A stretch of DNA of 18,448 nt from an uncultured Clostridia bacterium (GTDB lineage: Bacteria; Bacillota; Clostridia; Christensenellales; UBA1242): the NCBI GenBank assembly GCA_934749845.1, contig CAKVHQ010000014.1, positions 1 through 18,448 on the forward strand, read 5' to 3'. This document shows, piece after piece, positions 6,913-14,079 of this stretch; the stretch's first letter is position 1; every line of letters begins with the position of its first letter. The notes beneath the pieces are model-generated. The model worked only from the letters and a program-made list of their open reading frames with translations. It had not been told where the DNA came from and searched no databases. Made by a program: the position numbers and the translations under genes.

Positions 6913-7016
6913 CCTCACCCTTCCATATCTTCCCCCTTTAAGGGGGATAAGAGTGGGTCCATTTAATATCCGCACCCTTCCGGATCCTCCCCCTTTAAGG
7001 GGGATAAGAGGGGGTC
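6913..7016. repeat. Two tandem copies of a ~47-nt CCCCC-TTTAA-GGGGG palindrome
   Basis: Copy a spans 6913-6960 and copy b 6970-7016, both sharing ACCCTTCC, then CCCCCTTTAAGGGGGATAAG and a G-rich end. The core forms a strong hairpin and the outer parts are imperfectly complementary. A third member lies inverted at 18132-18174 and a shorter relative at 6154-6170. Copy b ends only 3 nt before the epimerase ATG, so the hairpin would sit over the ribosome-binding region of that gene and could affect its translation. Confidence 0.85.
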
Positions 7017-7019
7017 AAT

Positions 7020-8078
7020 ATGGTAAATTACAATATAAATCTCGAAGGCAAAACAGTTCTTGTAACAGGTGCCGCCGGCTTCATCGGAAGCAATCTCGTA
7101 AAGCGTCTTTTCCACGATGTGAAGAACATCAAAGTGATAGGTATAGATTCAATTACCGATTACTATGATGTCAACATCAAGCATGAACGCCTGAAAGAAA
7201 TAGAGGCTTTGAATCGCGACTGGACATTTGTCCATGCCTCTATTGCAGACAAAGAAGCCGTCGAGAAAATCTTCACCGAAGAACATATCTCCGTTGTGGT
7301 GAACCTCGCCGCCCAGGCAGGAGTGCGCTACAGCATCACCAATCCGGACGCTTACATCCAGAGCAACCTCATCGGTTTCTACAATATCCTTGAAGCATGC
7401 CGCCATCATGAGGTAGAGCACCTCGTCTATGCCTCATCCTCATCCGTCTATGGCAGCAACAAGAAGGTGCCTTACTCCACAGACGACAAGGTGGACAACC
7501 CCGTCAGTCTCTACGCCGCTACAAAGAAGAGCAACGAACTGATGGCACACGCCTACAGCAAGCTCTATAACATCCCATCTACAGGTCTCCGTTTCTTCAC
7601 CGTTTATGGTCCAGCCGGTCGCCCTGACATGGCATACTTTGGTTTCACCAACAAACTTGTTAAAGGCGAGACCATCAAGATTTTCAATTACGGCAACTGC
7701 AAGCGCGACTTCACCTATGTCGATGACATAGTAGAAGGCGTAGTAAGAGTAATGCAGCACGCCCCAGAGAAGAAGCAAGGCGAAGACGGACTGCCAGTTC
7801 CACCTTATAATATATATAATATAGGCAACAATTCCCCAGAGAATCTCCTCGACTTCGTCACCATCCTTCAAGAAGAGCTCGTCCGTGCAGGAGTCCTCCC
7901 AAAAGATTACGACTTCGAATCCCACAAGGAACTCGTTCCCATGCAGCCCGGCGACGTCCCAGTCACCTATGCCGATACCACCCCATTGGAGCAAGATTTT
8001 GGATTTAAACCGAATACAAGTCTAAGAGAAGGATTAAGACGCTTTGCTGAATGGTACGCTCGTTATTACAACAATTAA
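7020..8078 (+). CDS. NAD-dependent nucleotide-sugar epimerase, likely UDP-glucuronate 4-epimerase
   Basis: 352 residues of the extended short-chain dehydrogenase family. The NAD site is VTGAAGFIGSNL (G17-x-x-G20-x-x-G23). The segment DSITDYYDVNIKHERLKEI (residues 43-61) is typical of the UDP-glucuronate epimerase (CapI/WcaG-like) subgroup. The catalytic set is S in YASSSSVYG (~138-145) plus Y165 and K169 in YAATKKSNE. RFFTVYGPAGRPDMA and the GNCKRDFTYVDDI segment complete the substrate-binding half. The enzyme would convert UDP-glucuronate from Ugd into UDP-galacturonate for the surface polysaccharide. The ATG at 7020 follows directly on a palindromic repeat, leaving no obvious ribosome-binding site. 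A UDP-glucose 4-epimerase role is less likely given the subgroup motifs. Confidence 0.92.
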   Translation: MVNYNINLEGKTVLVTGAAGFIGSNLVKRLFHDVKNIKVIGIDSITDYYDVNIKHERLKEIEALNRDWTFVHASIADKEAVEKIFTEEHISVVVNLAAQAGVRYSITNPDAYIQSNLIGFYNILEACRHHEVEHLVYASSSSVYGSNKKVPYSTDDKVDNPVSLYAATKKSNELMAHAYSKLYNIPSTGLRFFTVYGPAGRPDMAYFGFTNKLVKGETIKIFNYGNCKRDFTYVDDIVEGVVRVMQHAPEKKQGEDGLPVPPYNIYNIGNNSPENLLDFVTILQEELVRAGVLPKDYDFESHKELVPMQPGDVPVTYADTTPLEQDFGFKPNTSLREGLRRFAEWYARYYNN

Positions 8079-8142
8079 TTCTTGTTCATAATTGTACAAC
8101 TCACAATCGCAGGTGTTGACGAGAATAACTCAACATTGATAA

Positions 8143-8631
8143 ATGATTACCTTACCCTCCAAAAACTATACCGCTGACGCTATTCGTCTTTCTCAGATTC
8201 TCAGCAGCACTACGAAAGTCAATATGCTGAAAGTCTGCAAAAAGTTCGACCTTTATGTCAGTCCTAATCTTAAGAAAGACGAGACAGCGCGTCGTATAGC
8301 CAATGAAGTTATTGACAATCCAATCGAGATAATCAGCCGTCTTAGCAAGGCTGAGTTACAGATTCTCGATGAGTTTGTCAAAGGCGACGACAATACTTAC
8401 GTTGTCCGCAAGGAACGCAAGACTCCTTATATCCTCCAAAAGTATTATATGGTAGTGACCTATTGCGATGAAGAAAAAGGAGAATGGCACATGCTTATGC
8501 CAGCAGAGCTTCGCAAGGCTCTATCCGATGACTATAAAGTATATCTTGACCTTGCTCTGCAAGGCAAGAAAGGACCGACAACAAAACAACTTCGCATGAT
8601 GGCGGCTATTAAGCTGTTTATGGGGGAATAA
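8143..8631 (+). CDS. Hypothetical protein with SAP-like N-terminal helices
   Basis: 162 residues, no signal peptide or membrane segment. Residues ~12-58 (IRLSQILSSTTKVNMLKVCKKFDLYVSPNLKKDETARRIANEVI) have the helix-extended-helix look of SAP or SAP-like nucleic-acid-binding modules: a leading helix, a K-rich turn 'SPNLKKDE', then a second helix. The rest is mixed alpha/beta with basic patches (VVRKERKTPYILQKYY). Its style, codon use and composition match neighbouring chromosomal genes rather than the AT-rich island that follows. It lies 64 nt after the epimerase in the same orientation and just before the first island repeat. I do not recognise a named family; the DNA- or RNA-binding idea is inference from the N-terminal pattern only. 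Confidence 0.75.
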   Translation: MITLPSKNYTADAIRLSQILSSTTKVNMLKVCKKFDLYVSPNLKKDETARRIANEVIDNPIEIISRLSKAELQILDEFVKGDDNTYVVRKERKTPYILQKYYMVVTYCDEEKGEWHMLMPAELRKALSDDYKVYLDLALQGKKGPTTKQLRMMAAIKLFMGE

Positions 8632-8711
8632 GCATACAGATTAGATTACTTGCTGTCATTGCACCCCAACTGGGCAGTTCCTCCATAGTTCAGAACATCA
8701 CCTTGGGTATA

Positions 8712-8760
8712 AGGTGTTTACGAACAATGCGCCCTGTAAGGGCAGCTGTAAAAAACACCT
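8712..8760. repeat. Two-tier hairpin at the left edge of the island
   Basis: AGGTGTTT (8712-8719) pairs with AAACACCT (8753-8760) and encloses an inner hairpin GCCCT-GTA-AGGGC (8731-8743). It lies 80 nt after the hypothetical gene's stop and 12 nt before the first cassette repeat. There is no T-run, so it is not an obvious intrinsic terminator; it may be a REP-like repeat or the boundary of the island. Nothing else is evident in 8632-8711. Confidence 0.6.
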
Positions 8761-8772
8761 GAAGTTTGCCAT

Positions 8773-8984
8773 ATTGTCGAGCGAAGAATTTTCGTGCCAA
8801 CGAGTGCAGAGCCAAACTTGTTTGAGCTATGCCGAGTGCAGCCGAAAATCACATGTGTGTAAAATGTATGAAATACTTAATAAACAAGCAAAATTTTTAC
8901 CATCCCAATATATAGGCACTTGCAAAAGTGCCTATACAAAGGGCTGTGCCTTAAATTGAGTACTAACGAGCCGAGTCATATTGA
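8773..8984 (+). repeat. Cassette leader repeat, copy 1
   Basis: Starts ATTGTCGAGCGAAGAATTTT and runs to TACTAAC (8967), then the CGAGCCGAGTCATATTGA motif. The first 116 nt (8773-8888) match copy 2 (11257-11372) with only two differences. It contains an 11-bp perfect hairpin, TATAGGCACTT/AAGTGCCTATA, closed by a GCAA (GNRA-type) tetraloop at 8911-8936. No T-run follows the hairpin. It lies 62-80 nt upstream of the PIN-like gene and in the same direction. A short frame across it is repeat-encoded and not credible as a gene. Confidence 0.9.
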
Positions 8985-9045
8985 ATGCGTTGGGAGTGTA
9001 AGACTTCGGAATATTATAATGTGATGGGGTTAAATAGAAAGCATA

Positions 9046-11049
9046 ATGGATGAAATCATTAAATCGTTATATCTGCGTCTGGATGCTAATACGTCAACGT
9101 TAACACGTAGTGCTATAGGACAGATATTGGTAAAAATCATATATTCTTTGGATGGACAGGTTTCCAAAGAAGAAATTTTTAAGGCCTATGCCCAAATTAA
9201 TGGCATTGGCAAGGCTAATGAGCAACAGCTGGAAGAGATATTAGAGGAATTGGTTGATAAGGATATCAAGAAGAGAAGTGGAAAGTATTATCTTTCGTCT
9301 AACAAAAAGGCTAAAATTTTAAAGTCTGTTGAGATTGCAGAAAAACGAAAGGAAGAAATTATAGATATTTATTTTTCAAAAGTTTTCTCTGATAGGGCTC
9401 TAATAGCTGAATGGTTGCAAGATGTCACAATCAAGTTTTTTGAATCTTTTTCAGACGAATGGATCTCTGATTTGTTGACTGGACACAAAAATGTCTATAA
9501 GAGTGAGTCTAGTATCAGGGATATGGTTGATAGAAGAACTCTTAATAACAAAAATATAGACAATCGTGATAAAAAAATATTGCCAAGATTGTTTTTTGAG
9601 TTTGTCAATGATAACATGGGGATTGTTAATGATTATCTTTGGGATTATGGGACATCTGCCTTTGCTGCAAAATTGATTCGAAATCAAAATGGAGTTGATT
9701 CCCTGACAATAGATTCATTTAAGAATAGCACTTGCATCTTAGATACTAATGTTCTATTATTTATAGCTCTTAATAGCCGATTTAAAGATGGAATCATTGC
9801 ATTAGAGAAAGTCTTTAGCAGCCTAAATGTTAAGGTAGGATATTTGTATATCACGCAAAAGGAATATCAAGACAAAGTTTATAACCAAAAGAGTATGACC
9901 ATGCGCAATCTTGAAAAATTTGGTTATGATATAGCTTCCATTCCTACTGATGACTTTACGACAAATGCAAAAGAATTACAATGCAAAACAAGTGAGGATT
10001 TTGAGCGATTTTTTGAGGAAAAGAATAAGATGCCAAAGGTTGTGCATGAAAGTCTTCCAATATGCTTGTTGGATTATGATTCTGAATTAGCCAACGTAAT
10101 AGAAAAGGCACAGCATAATCAAAGTAAAATAGATGTTCTTAATGGGATATTTCATAATTGCACAGGTCGTGATAAACGTTCTAATGCTTTGATGCATGAC
10201 ATCGGGTTATTGGAAGGTGTCGAGTATTTGAGGAAAAATGGTAAATATTTTGTTGTGTCTGAAGAGGTTTGCGTAAATTTATACTCCAAGAATCGACCAT
10301 TGTCAGATAACTTACCATTATCAATTCGCATAGATACCCTCATCAATGTATTGGCTGCTAATAATGACGGAGATACGTTCAATGCAGCAGATTATGTTCC
10401 ATTGTTTGCCAACATCGTTCGTTCTGGCTTAATTCCAAATAAAGATACTTTTAAACAAGAAGAACTGTATAGCCTATATGATATGGACGAACAAGTAGCT
10501 CAGTTGCCTAAAGATGAGGTTGAAAAAATAGTGATGGATATGCATGAAATGATATTAAAGGGAACGGCCGAAAAGGAATTGCAAAGAGAATTGAAGTCTA
10601 AGATAACGAAGGGAAAAATCAAAGTAGTCTCTGATTTGGATACTACTAAACAGGCTTTAAGTTTGTCTGAAAAGAATTTAAGAAGGCAGGAGGAGCAAAA
10701 TCATAATCTGGTAGATGCTTTACGTAGAAATATTAAGAAATCAGAAAGTGAAAAATATGATAAGGAGACTTTACGAATAAAGAAGAAATATCAAATAATG
10801 TATCCTTTAGTTATTTTCATAATTTCTGTAATTGCATTTATTTTTGCTTTTTTAAATACAGATACTGTTGGCTCGTTTTTATCTTTTGTAATTGGCATTG
10901 TCGTCAATGTCGTATATAATTGGTATAGCCGAGTTAAGGTGTTGACAGATAAGATAAAGGATAGAATAGCAAAAAGAGAATCTGTAATATCGCAAGTTGT
11001 CATGGAGAGAATGAACAAGGAAATCGGTGATAAATTAGAAAATCTGTAG
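9046..11049 (+). CDS. Membrane-anchored PIN-like nuclease with N-terminal winged-helix-like region
   Basis: 667 residues. Residues 1-95 look like a winged helix (IGQILVKIIYSLDGQVSKEEIFKAY ... LEEILEELVDKDIKKRSGKYYLS). The middle has a PIN-like core: SFKNSTCILDTNVLLFIAL with D233, E273 in TQKEYQDKV, then a long insert, NALMHDIGLLEGVEYLRKNGKYFVVSEEVC with D385 and the final strand/acid position at SEE 405-407. Residues ~505-580 are charged and coiled-coil-like. Two membrane helices follow (MYPLVIFIISVIAFIFAFL and a second at ~608-625), with a cytoplasmic basic tail. PIN domains are Mg2+-dependent RNases of toxins and RNA processing. Here the layout suggests a membrane-held nuclease with its own sensor domain. 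The gene is AT-rich, monocistronic and bounded by dispersed repeats, as in imported defence or conflict genes. Family name unknown to me. Confidence 0.75.
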   Translation: MDEIIKSLYLRLDANTSTLTRSAIGQILVKIIYSLDGQVSKEEIFKAYAQINGIGKANEQQLEEILEELVDKDIKKRSGKYYLSSNKKAKILKSVEIAEKRKEEIIDIYFSKVFSDRALIAEWLQDVTIKFFESFSDEWISDLLTGHKNVYKSESSIRDMVDRRTLNNKNIDNRDKKILPRLFFEFVNDNMGIVNDYLWDYGTSAFAAKLIRNQNGVDSLTIDSFKNSTCILDTNVLLFIALNSRFKDGIIALEKVFSSLNVKVGYLYITQKEYQDKVYNQKSMTMRNLEKFGYDIASIPTDDFTTNAKELQCKTSEDFERFFEEKNKMPKVVHESLPICLLDYDSELANVIEKAQHNQSKIDVLNGIFHNCTGRDKRSNALMHDIGLLEGVEYLRKNGKYFVVSEEVCVNLYSKNRPLSDNLPLSIRIDTLINVLAANNDGDTFNAADYVPLFANIVRSGLIPNKDTFKQEELYSLYDMDEQVAQLPKDEVEKIVMDMHEMILKGTAEKELQRELKSKITKGKIKVVSDLDTTKQALSLSEKNLRRQEEQNHNLVDALRRNIKKSESEKYDKETLRIKKKYQIMYPLVIFIISVIAFIFAFLNTDTVGSFLSFVIGIVVNVVYNWYSRVKVLTDKIKDRIAKRESVISQVVMERMNKEIGDKLENL

Positions 11050-11147
11050 TTTTATTTCATCTCAAACATCTGATAACAACAAGCGAATAGTTAAGAATAT
11101 TTTGCTTCTTTAGTTCTGAATGCTCTGAAACCAGTCAAATTAGACCA

Positions 11148-11451
11148 TAAATTAGAAAGAAGTATCTTCGCAGCTGAATTTAAATATTGAATTATGTACA
11201 GCAGTGAAGATTTGGATATTTTCGATAAGTCATGAGTAATGAAAGCTTGCTTTTAAATTGTCGAGCGAAGAATTTTCGTGCCAACGAGAGCAGAGCCAAA
11301 ATTGTTTGAGCTATGCCGAGTGCAGCCGAAAATCACATGTGTGTAAAATGTATGAAATACTTAATAAACAAGTGAAAACAACAACATCTCAATATATAGG
11401 CACTTGCAAAAGAGCTTAAACAAAGGGGTATACCCTAAATTGAATACTAAC
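11148..11451 (+). repeat. Cassette leader repeat, copy 2 (longest form)
   Basis: Two parts. 11148-11250 (TAAATTAGAAAGAAGT ... TTTTCGATAAGTCATGAG) is homologous to 13253-13350. 11257-11451 (ATTGTCGAGC ... TACTAAC) is homologous to copy 1 and copy 3; 52 nt at 11361-11412 are identical to 13389-13440. The GCAA-loop hairpin is degraded here: its right arm reads AAGAGCTTAAA. The linker between the PIN-like gene and this repeat (11050-11147) carries TGATAACAACAAGCGAATA, shared with the upxY-ugd gap, and nothing else recognisable. Confidence 0.9.
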
Positions 11452-11513
11452 ATATATTGGAAAAAATGACAGAACATTCGTTAGAAATATACTAGATAAT
11501 ACTGAATAGAAAC

Positions 11514-12482
11514 GTGACTTTTCATACACTTGTCAATGAGAAGTGGAAAAGAGATGACGAGAATGACTTGGATGAGTCAGCGGCTTTCGAACGTCTTTGC
11601 AAGAAATTTATCGAGGGGCTGGTTGGAAATGGTGTATGGGAAAGCACAAAACACAAGAAGAAAGGTTTGGCAGTGATGAGTGTGAACCCCAATGTCAATC
11701 CTTTGAATGAAATATTAGTAATACATGGGAATGATCGCATAATTGAGGGCTACATAGATGGCGGCAGATATGACGTGAAACGAAAAATGGCTACGTATAC
11801 GGATGTTCAGCAGAAAGAGGAAATACCCAAGAATAAGATTATAACAGATAGCTTCTATGTATATATGTACATACGCATGAATTCCAACAAGGGCATACTT
11901 ATGGTGGAATCCAAGAAAGGTATATCTATGAGTGGTGTTTTTACGGAATATGTGTCAAAGAATTTTAAAAAGAGAGGTGTCTGCACCTGTAAAACACAGA
12001 TGTTTATGCCAAATGAGCTGCGAACACGCTTTATGGAAGACAGTGTTTTGTCAAGTGTTACATGCTCGGATAGTTTGGTGTCGTCTGTAAGGAGAAATGG
12101 CGTAGACGAGGAAGAACAATTCAAAATAACAATAAAGGTTGAGCCTGTTAACAAGCCAAGGTTGAACAACAGGAATGATATAGTTGAGAGTATTTTGAAT
12201 ATTGGCGTTAAGATAGGCAACAGTATGAAACAGCTATCCAATTTCAGTCGTCAAAGAGGCGAGATGCGTAATGATGGTCAGAATAGTTCGAAATCTTTTG
12301 AACTGTCAGAACCTGATGTGGTTCCTAAATACCCTCTACCCGATGATATGTTTGATGATAATAATGGTATCTTGTATAGGAATCGCATAAAGGCGAAATG
12401 TGACGAATTGTTGCCATCTGTTCAACGGGAGACTTATCTTATAGTGCAACCTATCCAACAAGAACAAAATGATGAGAACTGA
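11514..12482 (+). CDS. Soluble protein of unknown family, first gene of a two-gene cassette
   Basis: 322 residues if the GTG at 11514 is used. The frame is closed upstream by TAG at 11493-11495 and contains no ATG before codon 55, whereas codons 1-50 read like real protein (HTLVNEKWKRDDENDLDESAAFERLCKKFIEGLVGNGVW). There is no signal peptide or long hydrophobic stretch. Segments of interest are the beta-rich middle ITDSFYVYMYIRMNSNKGILMVESKKG (110-136), FKKRGVCTCKTQMFMPNELRTRFM (151-174), and an acidic proline-bearing stretch PKYPLPDDMFDDNNG (271-285) before a basic helix. I do not recognise the family. It overlaps the following membrane-protein gene by 14 nt, implying translational coupling and a joint function. 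The sensor-plus-membrane-effector layout is one seen in abortive-infection systems, but that is inference. Confidence 0.7.
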   Translation: MTFHTLVNEKWKRDDENDLDESAAFERLCKKFIEGLVGNGVWESTKHKKKGLAVMSVNPNVNPLNEILVIHGNDRIIEGYIDGGRYDVKRKMATYTDVQQKEEIPKNKIITDSFYVYMYIRMNSNKGILMVESKKGISMSGVFTEYVSKNFKKRGVCTCKTQMFMPNELRTRFMEDSVLSSVTCSDSLVSSVRRNGVDEEEQFKITIKVEPVNKPRLNNRNDIVESILNIGVKIGNSMKQLSNFSRQRGEMRNDGQNSSKSFELSEPDVVPKYPLPDDMFDDNNGILYRNRIKAKCDELLPSVQRETYLIVQPIQQEQNDEN

Positions 12483-13248
12483 TTACATACTATTCTACTT
12501 CTTGCAATTAGTAAGGAAGGGTAAGGAGTGGCAAGACAAGGATTTAAATGGAACCCGCTTGAGCAAGCATGGCTTCTCATGGCTTAAGGTCGTTTCAGCT
12601 GTGTTGGCAGGTGCTTATGTAATAAAGTGTCCTGCCGGTATGTCAAACAATAAGGATATAATAGACTTTGTTTTAAGTTCGTTAAGCATAACGACAGCAT
12701 TGATGTTCAGTATCATTGTTGTCGTTCTTGACCGTGCACGTGAAAGCAAGTTTAATAGTATTACAGAGAGAGGACAGGTAAACGATAAACACCAATGGAA
12801 TCACCTTTATCAGTTTGCATCACTCGTAGGATATGCCATATTATGGTCATTGTTGGTGATTGTGATAATGGTAAGTTCGATGTTGTTTGGGCACAAGGTA
12901 GACCTCTCGGAATATGAGTGGTGTGGATTTGACCGACTGTTATGCTTGAGTTCATGGCTTTTGTTTGTAAAGTGTGCTTTTGTTGCCAGTGTTAGGTTTG
13001 TGATGGTGTATGCCATATACAATTTCTTCATCTTGTTCTTGTATGCAGTGTTGAGTCTCTTTGAGTCAATCTGTAGTGAGCTGGACATAAAGAAGCCAAA
13101 TTTTGAGATACCAGAAGCCATGAGAAGTAACCCAACGAAAGACCTGAAACGTGAATATGGTGCTAGCAATGTATGGCTTGTTAAGTTGTTGATAGCAGTA
13201 ATAGTGTTCATGGTGATATTGTATGTATTTGGTAAACACTCAAATTAG
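12469..13248 (+). CDS. Multi-pass membrane protein, second gene of the two-gene cassette
   Basis: 259 residues. Two adjacent ATGs (12469 and 12472) lie inside the end of the previous gene, giving a 14-nt overlap. Predicted membrane segments by eye: ~39-54 (weak), 66-88 (FVLSSLSITTALMFSIIVVVL), 114-139 (FASLVGYAILWSLLVIVIMVSSMLF), ~155-200 (probably two), and 234-254 (WLVKLLIAVIVFMVILYVF). A charged loop follows the second helix (DRARESKFNSITERGQVNDKHQWN), and residues ~200-232 form a soluble segment before the last helix. No transporter or enzyme signature is visible. Coupled to the soluble upstream gene, it may be the membrane effector or anchor of a two-component unit. I see no homologous named family. 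Confidence 0.75.
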   Translation: MMRTDYILFYFLQLVRKGKEWQDKDLNGTRLSKHGFSWLKVVSAVLAGAYVIKCPAGMSNNKDIIDFVLSSLSITTALMFSIIVVVLDRARESKFNSITERGQVNDKHQWNHLYQFASLVGYAILWSLLVIVIMVSSMLFGHKVDLSEYEWCGFDRLLCLSSWLLFVKCAFVASVRFVMVYAIYNFFILFLYAVLSLFESICSELDIKKPNFEIPEAMRSNPTKDLKREYGASNVWLVKLLIAVIVFMVILYVFGKHSN

Positions 13249-13252
13249 GGCT

Positions 13253-13479
13253 TAAATTAGAAAGAAGTAACTTCGCTGCTGAATTTAAATATTGAATTAT
13301 GTACAGTAGCGAAGATTTGAAACTTTTTCGATAAGTCATGAGCAAAGCAAGCATTCTCTAAAATTGTCGAGCACAATGTATGAAAAAGTTAATAAACAAG
13401 TGAAAACAACAACATCTCAATATATAGGCACTTGCAAAAGTGCCTATACAAAGGGATATGCCATAAATTAGGAACTAAC
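13253..13479 (+). repeat. Cassette leader repeat, copy 3 (internally deleted)
   Basis: It begins 4 nt after the membrane-protein stop with TAAATTAGAAAGAAGT, follows copy 2 through TTTTTCGATAAGTCATGAG, then has ATTGTCGAGC at 13363. About 80 nt present in copies 1 and 2 are missing before AATGTATGAA. The 52 nt at 13389-13440 are identical to copy 2. The GCAA-loop hairpin is perfect again (13423-13448). It ends AACTAAC at 13479, 24 nt before the next gene. So this leader retains the hairpin end while the middle is dispensable. Confidence 0.9.
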
Positions 13480-13503
13480 AAATGACACTTAAGTTTTAGT
13501 TAT

Positions 13504-14079
13504 ATGAATGATAAATCCACTAAAGATATAATTCTACATGATATACTAATTCCTTCTATATACAGGTTGTATAACGAGGATTTTACTAATATCAGATTTG
13601 GCGTTTCTGAAAGGAATATTTGTGCAAGATTGGCTCATCATATGGAGAATTTGATGAGAAAATATGATGCACGAAACAATACTTCCTTATTCAAACACTA
13701 TTATGCAGATGTTGAATATAACAGAATGGGGAATGGAGATTTGAAATGCTATGAGGATAGTCAGAAACGTCCTAAATACATGGTGAGCGATTTGCTTATT
13801 CAAAGCAGAGGTTATGAGGGAAATTTATTGGCTGTCGAGTTGAAAAAGAAAGGTGCTGCTAAAGATGCTATAGCAAAAGATAGGGAACGTCTAATTTCTT
13901 TGGTAACACCTGGTTTTCTCAGTAAATTAACTGGATGTGTACATGATACATTGCTTGGCGCTTTTATTGTCTATTCTGTATATGGTGTGGATATGGAATT
14001 ATTCGAATTCTCGTCAAGTGAAGAAAAAGTTATCTCTCGAAAGATTCTTATAAAATGCCCATTTGATTCAAGGCGTTAG
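13504..14079 (+). CDS. Stand-alone PD-(D/E)xK-like nuclease, hypothetical
   Basis: 191 residues, no signal or membrane segment. The core reads as a restriction-endonuclease fold: a helix with E36 (SERNICARLAHHMENLM), a strand with D69 and E71 (YYADVEYNR), then SDLLIQSRG with D96 and NLLAVELKKKG with E112-x-K114. That D-(x)n-ExK arrangement is the nuclease signature. The C-terminal half (LGAFIVYSVYGVDMELFEFS) supplies the last strands. There is no methyltransferase, recognition subunit or immunity gene beside it, so it is not an ordinary restriction gene. Similar small proteins with 'SERNI' helices occur near mobile elements in Bacteroidetes (general impression, not checked). It is the sole gene of the third repeat-led cassette. 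DNA cleavage is inferred, the target unknown. Confidence 0.7.
   Translation: MNDKSTKDIILHDILIPSIYRLYNEDFTNIRFGVSERNICARLAHHMENLMRKYDARNNTSLFKHYYADVEYNRMGNGDLKCYEDSQKRPKYMVSDLLIQSRGYEGNLLAVELKKKGAAKDAIAKDRERLISLVTPGFLSKLTGCVHDTLLGAFIVYSVYGVDMELFEFSSSEEKVISRKILIKCPFDSRR

Noticed and set aside
8714..8959. 81-codon plus-strand frame at the island's left edge
   Set aside because: It is made of the two-tier hairpin and the leader repeat; the corresponding frame is not kept open in the other two copies.
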